A DNA stretch of 27,320 bases, taken from the NCBI GenBank assembly GCA_902497095.1, contig CABVDD010000029.1, positions 1-27,320 of the forward strand, read 5' to 3'. The notes beneath the pieces are model-generated. The model was given only the letters and a program-made list of their open reading frames with translations. It was not told the origin of the DNA and searched no databases. Each line of letters begins with the position of its first letter. Positions within the stretch are counted from its first letter, which is position 1. The translations under genes were made by a program, and so were the position numbers. The stretch comes from an uncultured Faecalicoccus sp. Its GTDB lineage: Bacteria; Bacillota_I; Bacilli_A; Erysipelotrichales; Erysipelotrichaceae. Below are positions 15,179 to 24,014 of this stretch, one piece after another.

Positions 15179-15893
15179 GATTCGTCTTGATGTAGCCTGC
15201 GTTTCATTAGGAAAAACACGTACCAAAGCCCAAGATTTGATCAAAGAAGGAAAAGTAAAAGTTAATGGAAATATCATTAAAAAACCAAGTACTTTGATAT
15301 TAGAAACAGATACGATTTCAATTGATGATTCTAATACTTTTGTTTCTAGAGGGGCTTATAAACTGCAGGGATGTCTGGATGCTTTTAAAGTAGATTTAAA
15401 TGATCAGATATGCTTGGATATCGGCGCTAGTACCGGTGGTTTTACCCAGGTTTGTCTGCAAAGAGGAGCCAGAAAAGTTTATGCCCTTGATGTAGGGCAC
15501 TTACAGTTAGATCCTGTTTTAGAAAAAGATAATCGCGTAATCAAGATGGAAGGGCATAACGCACGTTATATTGAATCAGATTGGTTCAAGGACACTATTG
15601 ATTTTCTATGTATGGATGTCAGTTTTATCTCATGTAAGACAATCTTAGAGCCTGTATTTTCAAAACTAAACATCAAACATTGTGCAATTTTGATCAAACC
15701 GCAATTTGAGTGTGGCCCACAATATTTAAACGCTAAAGGTGTTTTAAAAAATGAAAAAATAAGAAATAAAATTATAGAAGACATTAAACATTTTGTATGG
15801 CAGACATATAGTGATGTTAAGATTCAAAAAAGCCAGATCCAAGGAAGAAACGGGAATCAGGAATATATGCTTTATGCCAAAGAGAGAAGGTGA
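15171..15893 (+). CDS. tlyA: TlyA family rRNA (cytidine-2'-O)-methyltransferase
   Basis: A 240-residue protein with an N-terminal S4 RNA-binding domain (about 1-60) and an FtsJ/RrmJ-like methyltransferase domain with SAM motif DIGASTGGF (83-91). RGAYKL (60-65) supplies the first Lys of the K-D-K-E set, and MDVSFIS and LIKPQFE later ones. Members 2'-O-methylate 16S and sometimes 23S rRNA; the old annotation is hemolysin. The ATG at 15171 has AAGGAA (15155-15160) upstream and gives the MDKIRLDVA start; a TTG nine bases earlier is less likely. It sits between dxs and recN as in Bacillus, but without argR/ahrC between it and recN. Confidence 0.93.
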   Translation: MDKIRLDVACVSLGKTRTKAQDLIKEGKVKVNGNIIKKPSTLILETDTISIDDSNTFVSRGAYKLQGCLDAFKVDLNDQICLDIGASTGGFTQVCLQRGARKVYALDVGHLQLDPVLEKDNRVIKMEGHNARYIESDWFKDTIDFLCMDVSFISCKTILEPVFSKLNIKHCAILIKPQFECGPQYLNAKGVLKNEKIRNKIIEDIKHFVWQTYSDVKIQKSQIQGRNGNQEYMLYAKERR

Positions 15894-15897
15894 CTAA

Positions 15898-17547
15898 ATG
15901 ATCGAACAACTGATGGTTAAAGATTACATTCTTTTTGAATCCGCATTGATTGATTTCACAAGTGGGATGTCAGTTATCACTGGTGAAACAGGTGCTGGAA
16001 AAAGCCTTTTAATAGATGCGATTGGTTATCTTATGGGAAATAGAATTCAAGGAAATATCATTCGCAAAGGCAAAGAAAAATGTATCTTACAGATGGTGTT
16101 AAGCAAGCCTTCTTCAGCAATTTGTCAAGAATTAGAAGAAAATGGTTTTGAAGTAGATGATGTATTGATCATCCAAAGAACGATTAATCAGCAACAAAAA
16201 AGTACGATTCGCATCAACCAGCAAATTACAACCAATCATTTTGTGCGCCATATCGTTTCACAGATCATTGATATTCATTCACAACAAGATACATTTTATC
16301 TCATGGATCCTGAAGTGCAGTTAGATCTTTTAGATCAGTATGCACATACAATGGATCTAAGAAAAAAGACAAAGGAAGCATATCATGTATATCGTCAAGC
16401 TTTTGATGCTTATACAAAAACAAAAGAACAAGAACTCAGTATAGATCAATTAGATCAATATACCGAACAATATAATGAAATTGAAGAAATATGGATTTCC
16501 CAAGAGGAATATGATCAATTACAAGAAAATATTCATGAACAATCTCGTGCTCAAAAGACATTGGAAGATCTTTCAGAATGCATATATCTTTTAGATCATG
16601 AAAACGGGTTGAATGATCAACTCTATTTGTTTTATAAGAAATTACAAGGTCTTTCTAACTTTTCGGATTTTGAAAGTTATGTTCACGATACCTATTATCA
16701 AACAATGGAAATATCTGAACAACTGAAAAAAGAAAAGGATCGTATCCTTCAAGATGCAGAAAATTTAGATCAATTACAAGATCAGTTGTATCGTTTAAAA
16801 AAAGCAATTCGAAAATATGGCGGTTCTCTGGAAGCCATGGCACAAAGAAAACAAGAAATATTAAATCAAATTGATTTAATATTACATCGTGAAGATTTGT
16901 TAGAAAAACTTAAGAAAGATTTAGATTCAAAAAGAGAAGCTTATGATGTATTAGCCAATAAACTATCAGAAAAACGTCAACGAGTTTTTAAAAAATTAAG
17001 TACATCACTTGAATCCCATTTTAAAGATCTGATGTTAGAGCATGCTCAGTTTCAGGTAGCTTGCAAGCCTAAGCAGGCCAGTGCTACGGGTATAGATGAT
17101 ATTGAATTTCAAGTATCTATGAACCCTGGTCAACCATTTACTTCATTAAAACAATCGGCTTCCGGGGGTGAGCTTTCACGCTTGATGTTAGCACTAAAGG
17201 TAGTATTCCATTCAAAAGAAGATACACAAACATTGATCTTTGATGAAATTGATACTGGTGTCAGTGGAAAGGTTGCGTTTAAAATGGGAGAAAAGATGCA
17301 TGCTTTATCCAATGAATATCAAGTATTATGTATCACTCATTTAGCCAGTGTAGCGGCTTGGGCTGATAGACATTATTCTGTCTCTAAACATGTATCTAAT
17401 GATGAAAGTATGACAACAATCGAAAAACTGGATGCCAAACAGATGATAGATGAATTGGCTATGATGTCAAACGGTCAAATCACTTCACGCTCACAAAATG
17501 CAGCTATGGAATTAAAAGAACGTATTCAGGAGATCTTACATGGCTAG
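15898..17547 (+). CDS. recN: DNA repair protein RecN
   Basis: A 549-residue SMC-like ATPase for double-strand break repair. Walker A GETGAGKS is at 29-36; the centre (about 165-370) is two long coiled-coil segments rich in Gln, Glu and Lys; the C-terminal head has the ABC signature ASGGELSRLMLALK and Walker B LIFDEIDTGVSG. IHSQQD is the family's Q-loop-side motif. Length is normal. AAGGTGA in the tlyA end is the ribosome site. It overlaps dinB by eight bases. Confidence 0.96.
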   Translation: MIEQLMVKDYILFESALIDFTSGMSVITGETGAGKSLLIDAIGYLMGNRIQGNIIRKGKEKCILQMVLSKPSSAICQELEENGFEVDDVLIIQRTINQQQKSTIRINQQITTNHFVRHIVSQIIDIHSQQDTFYLMDPEVQLDLLDQYAHTMDLRKKTKEAYHVYRQAFDAYTKTKEQELSIDQLDQYTEQYNEIEEIWISQEEYDQLQENIHEQSRAQKTLEDLSECIYLLDHENGLNDQLYLFYKKLQGLSNFSDFESYVHDTYYQTMEISEQLKKEKDRILQDAENLDQLQDQLYRLKKAIRKYGGSLEAMAQRKQEILNQIDLILHREDLLEKLKKDLDSKREAYDVLANKLSEKRQRVFKKLSTSLESHFKDLMLEHAQFQVACKPKQASATGIDDIEFQVSMNPGQPFTSLKQSASGGELSRLMLALKVVFHSKEDTQTLIFDEIDTGVSGKVAFKMGEKMHALSNEYQVLCITHLASVAAWADRHYSVSKHVSNDESMTTIEKLDAKQMIDELAMMSNGQITSRSQNAAMELKERIQEILHG

Positions 17548-18706
17548 AGTTTTATTTCATGTAGATCTCAATGCTTTTTTTGCCTCCTGTGAAGAATTAA
17601 AAGACCCTTCACTAAAAGGAAGACCGATGGCAGTGGGTTCTCTTTCAAAACGCGGTGTTTTATCTACTGCAAATTATGCAGCCAGAAAAGAAGGGGTACA
17701 TTCAGCTATGCCTGTATATGAGGCTCTTAGAAAATGTCCATCTTTGATCATTGTACAAGGAGATTATCAATATTATCGTTCTGTCAGTGCGCAATTTTTT
17801 GATTTTTTACGACAATATACAACTCTTCTTGAACCTTGCAGCATAGATGAATGTATTATGGATGTTACTGAAATCATCGCTCGTTATAAAAGGCCTTTAG
17901 ATTTGGCATTTGAAATTCAAGATGAGTTAATTGAACGATTGGGACTTAGTGTATCAATTGGAGTTGCTCCAACTCGTTTTTTGGCAAAAATGGCAAGTGA
18001 TATGAAAAAGCCTCGAGGTATAACTGTATTAAGAAAATCGGAAATTCCTCAAAAACTGTATCCTTTGCCAATTGAATCAATTGTTGGATTAGGTAAAAAA
18101 ACAGTACCTTTATTAAAAGAAAAAGGAATCACAACTATTGGAGAACTTGCCGATAAGAATAATGAAAATTTAGTCCTACACATATTGGGAAGAAATGGTT
18201 ATGCTTTACTACAAAAAGTACATGGTCAAAGCAGTGATCAGTTACAAGTATCGACTACTCGTAAAAGCATTTCTCTTTCACATACGTATGAGCAAGATCT
18301 TTATACGATGGAAGAAGTATTGACTCAGGCTCGATATTTAACACAACATTTATGCAATAAAATGATGAAAGAACAACAAATGGGACAACTTGTTTCTCTT
18401 TCTTTACGCGATACTGATTTTCATAACATAGTGCGTTCGCAAAATCTGGGACAATATACTAATCAATTTCCAATTATCTATCAATGTGTTACAAATTTAA
18501 TAGAAGAAAATTTCGAACCGGTTGGTTATCGTCATATTGGAATCCATATTGGTTCTATTAAAAATCAAGAAAAAATTATTCATCAGCCTTCTATTTTTGA
18601 TGTTCCTAAACATGATACAGACTGGATTTTAAATAAATTAAACCGTAAGATGGATAAGCAAGTTTTTATGAAAGCGAGTGATCTTTTAAAAGATGAAAAT
18701 CAATAA
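17540..18706 (+). CDS. dinB: DNA polymerase IV (Y family)
   Basis: A 388-residue translesion polymerase. Catalytic residues are D9 in HVDLNAFFAS and D103-E104 in SIDECIMDVT; F13 is the likely steric gate; YAARKEGV (46-53) and SIGVAPTRFLAKMASD are palm and finger motifs; thumb, helix-hairpin-helix and little-finger domains follow. The palm motif reads SIDEC where SIDEA is commonest; the catalytic acids are unaffected. A beta-clamp motif may lie near the C-terminus (QPSIFD). The eight-base overlap with recN ties error-prone synthesis to break repair. No LexA-type box was seen nearby, so SOS control is not evident. Confidence 0.95.
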   Translation: MARVLFHVDLNAFFASCEELKDPSLKGRPMAVGSLSKRGVLSTANYAARKEGVHSAMPVYEALRKCPSLIIVQGDYQYYRSVSAQFFDFLRQYTTLLEPCSIDECIMDVTEIIARYKRPLDLAFEIQDELIERLGLSVSIGVAPTRFLAKMASDMKKPRGITVLRKSEIPQKLYPLPIESIVGLGKKTVPLLKEKGITTIGELADKNNENLVLHILGRNGYALLQKVHGQSSDQLQVSTTRKSISLSHTYEQDLYTMEEVLTQARYLTQHLCNKMMKEQQMGQLVSLSLRDTDFHNIVRSQNLGQYTNQFPIIYQCVTNLIEENFEPVGYRHIGIHIGSIKNQEKIIHQPSIFDVPKHDTDWILNKLNRKMDKQVFMKASDLLKDENQ

Positions 18707-19358
18707 AGACGATTTAAAACTTGATTATTTTTTGGATAAAGAAAAACCTTTATATCAACATCCTAATCATTTTCGTTTTAATACAGATACTAAACTTCTC
18801 GCAAATTTTTGTCGGTTGAAAAAAGAAGATAGAGTCTTGGATATTGGATGTAATAATGCAGCATTATTATATGCTTTTGATCAGTTTGACGTAAAAGAGT
18901 TAGTCGGTGTTGAAATTTTTGAAGAAGCTTGTCAAGTTGCTCAATATAATGTCGAGCAATTTTTTAAGCATCCTGCCAAAATCGTATGTTCTCGCATACA
19001 AGATTTTCAAGATGAACCTTTTGATGTAATCGTATCAAATCCGCCTTATTTTAAAGTTAACGCAACACATCCTGATATTTCCATGGACGCCAGGCAATAT
19101 GGTCGTGTTGAAGTTCACTTGAATTTACAAGAACTCATAGAACATGCAGCGCGTCTTTTAAAAAGCAATGGACGTTTTTATTTGGTACATCGGCCAAATC
19201 GCTTAAATGACATATGTAAACTGTTATATCAGTATCATTTTCAAATCCAAACGCTTCAGGTGGCTTATGATCAAAATATCACAAAATCTTTATTGATCGA
19301 GGCACGAAAAGAATCGGGCTGTGACTGTAAGATACTTCAACCTTATTTCATAAAGTGA
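18693..19358 (+). CDS. TrmN6-like tRNA1(Val) (adenine-37-N6)-methyltransferase
   Basis: A 221-residue SAM-dependent methyltransferase. DIGCNNA (50-56) is the SAM motif and NPPY (116-119) marks N6-adenine methylation; the opening FRFNTDTKLLANF is typical of the YabB/YfiC family that modifies A37 of tRNA-Val. The target is inferred from family resemblance. It overlaps dinB by 14 bases and has only a weak ribosome site, so coupling is likely. In Bacillus the homologue sits elsewhere, near the replication origin region. Confidence 0.86.
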   Translation: MKINKDDLKLDYFLDKEKPLYQHPNHFRFNTDTKLLANFCRLKKEDRVLDIGCNNAALLYAFDQFDVKELVGVEIFEEACQVAQYNVEQFFKHPAKIVCSRIQDFQDEPFDVIVSNPPYFKVNATHPDISMDARQYGRVEVHLNLQELIEHAARLLKSNGRFYLVHRPNRLNDICKLLYQYHFQIQTLQVAYDQNITKSLLIEARKESGCDCKILQPYFIK

Positions 19359-19370
19359 TAAGATACTAAT

Positions 19371-20276
19371 ATGAATATCAAAGAAGCTTATGACGATTAT
19401 ATGATGCATTTAAAGGTGATTGAAAACAAGTCTTTCAATACAATTGAAAGTTATCAAAGAGATTTACTTGTATATTTAAAATACTTATCTGATCATGATA
19501 TTCAGAATATGGAAGACATACATGTACAAACTCTGGAAAACTTTTTAATGGAGTATATGGATACCCATTTACCATCCAGTGGAAATCAGATGCTTTCTTG
19601 TATTAAAGGTTTTCATGCATATACGATATTAAATCATCCGAATATGAAAGATCCTGCCATATCGATAAGAGGATTTCAAAACAATAAACATTTACCGATT
19701 TATTGTACAAAAGAAGAAATTGAAATGCTTTTGAATTCTTTTGATCAAAGCGATAAAGGAATTTATCAGAAAACGATTATAGAGGTACTATATGGATGTG
19801 GACTTCGTGTCAGTGAACTCTGTCAATTGACAACGAACCAAATTCACTATGATCAAAGAATTGTGAGAATTCATGGAAAAGGGGATAAAGATCGTATAGT
19901 TCCTATTGCGCAATCTTGTATTCAACAAATGAAACTATATCAAAATCTAGTAAGAAAACAATGGCTTAAAAATCAATCTTCGCTTTTTTTCATCAATTCC
20001 AAAGGAAAGCCTTGCAGTCGTCAATATGTTCATACTTTGATCAAGCGCAAAGTGAAAGAATGTGGATTGGATTCAAGGATTTCAGCTCATAGTTTGCGTC
20101 ACAGTTTTGCGACACATCTTTTGGAAGGTGAAAGTGATTTACGTATTGTACAAGAGTTATTAGGTCATAGTGACATTCAAACTACTCAGATTTATACGCA
20201 TGTTCAAAATCAAAGATTGACAAAAGCCTATGATGCGTATTTTAATGGATTAGGTAAAACAAAGGAGGAGAATTGA
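19371..20276 (+). CDS. xerD: Tyrosine recombinase XerD/XerC type
   Basis: A 301-residue site-specific recombinase with the SAM-like N-terminal domain (1-100) and complete catalytic set: R146 (GCGLRVSEL), K170 (HGKGDKDR), H240 and R243 (SAHSLRHSFATHLL), H266 (LLGHSDI) and Y275 (QIYTHV). This is the chromosome-dimer resolving type rather than a phage integrase, judged by length and its housekeeping operon. The ribosome site is weak. Whether it is XerC or XerD cannot be settled without the second paralogue; XerD is chosen by general resemblance. Confidence 0.88.
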   Translation: MNIKEAYDDYMMHLKVIENKSFNTIESYQRDLLVYLKYLSDHDIQNMEDIHVQTLENFLMEYMDTHLPSSGNQMLSCIKGFHAYTILNHPNMKDPAISIRGFQNNKHLPIYCTKEEIEMLLNSFDQSDKGIYQKTIIEVLYGCGLRVSELCQLTTNQIHYDQRIVRIHGKGDKDRIVPIAQSCIQQMKLYQNLVRKQWLKNQSSLFFINSKGKPCSRQYVHTLIKRKVKECGLDSRISAHSLRHSFATHLLEGESDLRIVQELLGHSDIQTTQIYTHVQNQRLTKAYDAYFNGLGKTKEEN

Positions 20277-20277
20277 T

Positions 20278-21114
20278 ATGTCTTGTGAAGGATGCCCAAG
20301 TAAAGGAAATTGTGGAAAAGATCAATCTACTTGTGGAGTAGAAAATAATCCCAACAATCATATAAAAAATATTGTTGCCATCATGTCAGGAAAGGGTGGT
20401 GTTGGAAAATCAACCATTACTGTTATGGTAGCTAAAGCGCTTGCGAAAAAAGGATATAAAGTAGGTATTATGGATGCGGATATTACAGGTCCTAGTATTC
20501 CTCGTTTATTTGCAGCAGAAAATAAGCAGGCCTATGCGACAAAAGAAAACTATATTATTCCTGTTGAAGTTGAAGATGGTATTAAGATCATGTCTTTAAA
20601 CTTTTTAATGAAAAATGAAAGTGATCCAGTAATTTGGCGTGGTCCTGTTATTGCAGGTGTGGTCAAACAGTTTTATACGGATGTATTATGGGAAGATTTA
20701 GATGTTTTATTGATTGATATGCCACCAGGAACCGGAGATGTTGCCTTAACGATCATGCAATCATTGCCAGTATCAGGTGTATTGATGGTTTCTACACCTC
20801 AACCAATGGTATCTATGATCGTAGCTAAAGCAATTCATATGTGCCAACAGATGAAGGTTCCAGTTTACGGTGTCATTGAAAATATGGCTTATTTGGAATG
20901 TCCAAATTGTCAGGAAAAAATCGAATTCTACGATACAGCTCAGCTGCATCAATTTTTTGAAGATACCAAAACTAAGCTTTATGGTACATTACCAATGTTG
21001 GATTTGATTCGTGATCTAAATACATATGCTCAATACAATGAAAATCAAAAAGAAATTGTAAATGAATTAATTGATGGAGCAGTAGATCAACTGATTCAGG
21101 ACATCGGATGTTAA
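20278..21114 (+). CDS. Mrp/NBP35 family Fe-S carrier ATPase
   Basis: A 278-residue P-loop ATPase that assembles or delivers Fe-S clusters. The deviant Walker A GKGGVGKS is at 38-45, MDADITGPSIPRLF at 65-78, IDMPPGTGD at 146-154, and the cluster-binding CPNC at 208-211. The N-terminus has four Cys within 17 residues (3, 6, 12, 19), an arrangement like the N-terminal cluster of NBP35-type proteins. A typical N-terminal DUF59 domain of longer Mrp proteins is absent. AAAGGAGG at 20261-20268 is one of the strongest ribosome sites in the operon. Its stop codon overlaps the ATG of the next, broken gene. Confidence 0.92.
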   Translation: MSCEGCPSKGNCGKDQSTCGVENNPNNHIKNIVAIMSGKGGVGKSTITVMVAKALAKKGYKVGIMDADITGPSIPRLFAAENKQAYATKENYIIPVEVEDGIKIMSLNFLMKNESDPVIWRGPVIAGVVKQFYTDVLWEDLDVLLIDMPPGTGDVALTIMQSLPVSGVLMVSTPQPMVSMIVAKAIHMCQQMKVPVYGVIENMAYLECPNCQEKIEFYDTAQLHQFFEDTKTKLYGTLPMLDLIRDLNTYAQYNENQKEIVNELIDGAVDQLIQDIGC

Positions 21115-21733
21115 ATTATACTCTGATTCGTAAAAACAATAAAAATTTGTATTTAAGGATCAAAGATGCCAAATCGTTGTGACGGCACCTTATAACATCT
21201 CTAAAGCGTATATCGACAAATTTTTATTCAAACATAAATCATGGATCGATATGCGCTTAAATCAACAGCAATCTTTACAAAATTTAGATACTGTTTCTAT
21301 TTTTGGTAAATCTTATACGATTTGTTTTGAAAATAGAAAGATTAGAGATTCCTTACATATTCTGTATTGTAAAAGGGATATAAAATCATTTCAGCAATGT
21401 ATAAAAAATGTAATTCAGGAAATTTTCTTACAGCGTTTTTTATTTCATTGCCAAAGAATGAATATAAAAGGACAAAAATTACATATTGGCTTTTATAAAA
21501 GTAAATGGGGAAGTTATCATCCTGCAAAAAGTCTAGTTTGTTTAAATGGAAATTTAGCCTTTACAGATATAGAATGCTTAGATGCGATCATTATTCATGA
21601 GCTTTGTCATATCCAGTATAAAGATCATTCTTCTGATTTTTACAATGAAGTCTTAAAATGGATGCCAAACTATAAAACCGTACACAAACGATTAAAGACT
21701 TATAAAATTCCATATATAAAAAAAGACGCTTAG
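21108..21733 (+). pseudogene. YgjP-like zinc metalloprotease gene with a frameshift near its start
   Basis: Frame one begins at ATG 21108, overlapping the mrp stop, and reads MLNYTLIRKNNKNLYLRI..KSL before TGA at 21180-21182. Frame two, open from GTG 21179, continues VTAPYNISKAYIDKFLFKHK and runs 184 residues to 21733. Joined, they give the expected start of the YgjP/SprT-like (DUF45, M48-type) family, where a 'slxVraP' strand follows the first hairpin. One extra G near 21179 (TTG-GTG) would restore a 208-209-residue protein. The zinc motif HELCH and downstream HSSDFYNEVLKWMPNYK are intact. GTG 21179 has no ribosome site. It is either a recent pseudogene, a sequencing error, or a protein made from a poor internal start. 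Confidence 0.72.
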
Positions 21734-21739
21734 CGTCTT
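21718..21739 (-). terminator. purC-purB terminator
   Basis: On the minus strand AAGACGC-TAA-GCGTCTT is followed by a run of seven T's overlapping the stem (plus 21718-21724 all A). The stem overlaps the last codons of the YgjP-like frame on the other strand. There is no T-run in the plus direction, so it does not clearly end the long rightward operon. Confidence 0.85.
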
Positions 21740-23168
21740 ATACGTTGATTTGTGCGTGTAAGCCTAAAACGTCTTTTTCTTTTGTTAAGATTGGATCAAT
21801 ATAATCTTTAAAGAATTCTTCTGTTTGTTGAACGGAGCGTCCTACAAAGTTTGAAGGGTTCATGATAGCCATAATTTGTTCTTTGCTCATTCCAAACTTT
21901 GGATCTGATGCAATTCGATCAATCAAATCATTTGGTTTTCCTTCTTCTTTGACCACTTTTCCAGCTGCCATAGAATGTTGACGAATCAGTTCATGAAGTT
22001 CCTGACGATCACCACCAGCTTTTACGGCATCCATCATAATGTTTTCGGTTGCCATAAAAGGAAGTTCTTTTTGTAAATTTGATTCGATAACTTTGGGATA
22101 AACTACCAAACCATCTGTAATATTTAAATATAGATCCAAAATACCATCTGTTGCCAAAAAAGCTTCGGCAATACTGATTCGTTTGTTTGCAGAATCATCC
22201 AAAGTTCTTTCAAACCATTGTGTGCTGGCAGTAATGGCTGGATTTAATGAATCTGATATAACATAATTACTTAAGGCAGCAATACGTTCAGATCGCATAG
22301 GATTACGTTTGTAAGCCATTGCGCTAGAACCAATCTGGCCTTTTTCAAATGGTTCTTCAATCTCCTTCATATGTTGTAATAAACGAATGTCATTACTAAA
22401 TTTATGAGCACTTTGTGCAATACCAACAAGAACATTTAAAACTTGCGTATCATATTTTCGTGTATAAGTTTGTCCAGAAACAGGGAAATAAGAATCATAA
22501 CCCAGTTTTTCACAAATCTTGGCATCTAAGGCTTTTACTTTATCTGTATCACCTTCGAAAAGTTCCATAAAGCTTGCCTGCGTACCTGTGGTTCCTTTAC
22601 AGCCTAATAATTTCTTATTTTCCAAAAGATGCTCAATTTCCAAATAGTCCATATATAGATCTTGAGCCCAAAGACTGGCACGTTTACCAACAGTGGTTGG
22701 TTGTGCCGGCTGAAAATGCGTAAATGCCAAACATGGCATGTCTTTATATTCTAAAGCAAATTTCTTAAGCTCAGCTAATATATTGACAACCTTAGTTTGT
22801 ACTAATCGCAAAGCTTCATGCATGATGATCAGATCCGTATTATCACCAACATAACAAGAAGTAGCTCCTAGATGAATGATTCCTTTAGCCTTAGGACATT
22901 GTTGACCATAAGCATATACATGTGACATTACATCATGACGTACGATTTTTTCACGTTCTTTTGCCACATCATAATTTATATCATCTTTATGAGCAATCAA
23001 TTCTTCAATCTGTTCATCAGTAATATCTAAACCTAATTCTTTTTCACTTTGTGCAAGCGCAATCCATAACTTTCTCCATGTTTTAAATTTTTTATCATTG
23101 GAAAAAATAGCCTGCATTTCTTTTGAAGCATATCTTTGCGACAGGGGAGATTGGTAAAATTCATTCAT
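21738..23168 (-). CDS. purB: Adenylosuccinate lyase
   Basis: A 476-residue fumarase/aspartase-superfamily enzyme acting twice in purine synthesis: SAICAR to AICAR and adenylosuccinate to AMP. The signature GSSAMAYKRNPM is at 280-291, the catalytic His in FTHFQPAQPTT at 149-159, and LGATSCYVGDNTDL at 100-113. The SAMAYKRNPMRSE form and length are like the eukaryote-type branch rather than the shorter Bacillus PurB. The ATG at 23168 overlaps the end of purC closely (purC ends at 23170) and gives MNEFYQSPLSQRYAS; upstream in-frame starts would lie within purC. It is second in a purC-purB operon. Confidence 0.95.
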   Translation of the reverse strand: MNEFYQSPLSQRYASKEMQAIFSNDKKFKTWRKLWIALAQSEKELGLDITDEQIEELIAHKDDINYDVAKEREKIVRHDVMSHVYAYGQQCPKAKGIIHLGATSCYVGDNTDLIIMHEALRLVQTKVVNILAELKKFALEYKDMPCLAFTHFQPAQPTTVGKRASLWAQDLYMDYLEIEHLLENKKLLGCKGTTGTQASFMELFEGDTDKVKALDAKICEKLGYDSYFPVSGQTYTRKYDTQVLNVLVGIAQSAHKFSNDIRLLQHMKEIEEPFEKGQIGSSAMAYKRNPMRSERIAALSNYVISDSLNPAITASTQWFERTLDDSANKRISIAEAFLATDGILDLYLNITDGLVVYPKVIESNLQKELPFMATENIMMDAVKAGGDRQELHELIRQHSMAAGKVVKEEGKPNDLIDRIASDPKFGMSKEQIMAIMNPSNFVGRSVQQTEEFFKDYIDPILTKEKDVLGLHAQINV

Positions 23169-23169
23169 T

Positions 23170-23883
23170 CTATTCACCAAACCCCATTCGTTTAAAGACT
23201 TCCTGATATGCACCCTCTGGATCACCTAAATCGCGACGGAATGTATCTTTATCTAAGTGTTTTCCAGTTTTCATATCCCAATAACGACATGTATCTGGAC
23301 TGATTTCATCCGCAAGAACAATTTGTCCATCGCTAGTTTTTCCAAATTCCAATTTAAAGTCAATCAATTCGATTCCAATCTGTGCAAAGAAATCTTTAAG
23401 TACATCATTCACAATAAAGGCATATTTTGTTATCGTGTCAATTTCTTCCTGCGTAGCAGCACCAATTGCTTTTGCCATATAAGAATTAATCAGTGGATCT
23501 CCTAAATCATCATCTTTATAGCTGAATTCTAAAGTTGAACACTTTAACTCAGATCCTTCTGGAATGCCTAAACGTTTTGAAAAACTACCGGCTGCTTTAT
23601 TACGAATAATCACTTCCAATGGAATTATCGAAACGCGTTTTACCACAGTACGGCGATCATCTAATTCTTCTACAAAATGTGTGGGTACACCTTTTTCTTC
23701 TAAAACTTTCATCAAATAGTTTGTCATGCGGTTATTGATGGCACCTTTTCCAACAATAGTACCTTTCTTTTGACCATTAAATGCAGTTGCATCATCTTTG
23801 TAGTCAACGATCACACAGTTTGGATCGTCAGTGGCATAGACTTTTTTGGCCTTACCTTCGTAAATCATGTCCATTTGTTTCAT
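23170..23883 (-). CDS. purC: SAICAR synthetase (phosphoribosylaminoimidazole-succinocarboxamide synthase)
   Basis: A 237-residue ATP-dependent enzyme adding aspartate to CAIR. MIYEGKAKKVY (6-16), LIDFKLEFG (173-181) and ADEISPDTCRYWD (191-203) are family signatures. The ATG at 23883 is preferred over one 15 bases upstream because GGAGG lies eight bases before it; the earlier ATG has no ribosome site. Its product is the substrate of PurB, encoded next. Promoter TTGAAT-N17-TATAAT lies just upstream; the leader is only about 20 bases, so no riboswitch fits there. Confidence 0.96.
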   Translation of the reverse strand: MKQMDMIYEGKAKKVYATDDPNCVIVDYKDDATAFNGQKKGTIVGKGAINNRMTNYLMKVLEEKGVPTHFVEELDDRRTVVKRVSIIPLEVIIRNKAAGSFSKRLGIPEGSELKCSTLEFSYKDDDLGDPLINSYMAKAIGAATQEEIDTITKYAFIVNDVLKDFFAQIGIELIDFKLEFGKTSDGQIVLADEISPDTCRYWDMKTGKHLDKDTFRRDLGDPEGAYQEVFKRMGFGE

Positions 23884-23911
23884 GTCCTTATCCTCCATTT
23901 GTAACAGTACT

Positions 23912-23940
23912 ATTATACTTTAGTAAAATGGGCAATTCAA
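23912..23940 (-). promoter_or_regulatory. purC-purB promoter
   Basis: On the minus strand TTGAAT (plus 23935-23940) and TATAAT (plus 23912-23917) with a 17-base spacer. Further upstream (23965-23980) is a palindrome TTTTCAT-GG-ATGAAAA that could be an operator for purC or part of the murT upstream region. Confidence 0.75.
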
Positions 23941-23964
23941 TGTCAATTTGATATGGTTCGATTA

Positions 23965-23980
23965 TTTTCATGGATGAAAA
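23965..23980. repeat. Palindrome TTTTCATGGATGAAAA between purC and murT
   Basis: Seven-base perfect arms around GG. The right arm also pairs with ATTTTTTATCC (to 24000) in an A/T-rich hairpin starting at GGATG (23972). It lies in the divergent intergenic region about 25 bases upstream of the purC -35; function unknown. Confidence 0.5.
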
Positions 23981-24014
23981 AATGCATTAATTTTTTATCC
24001 ATGTGGTTATCCTG

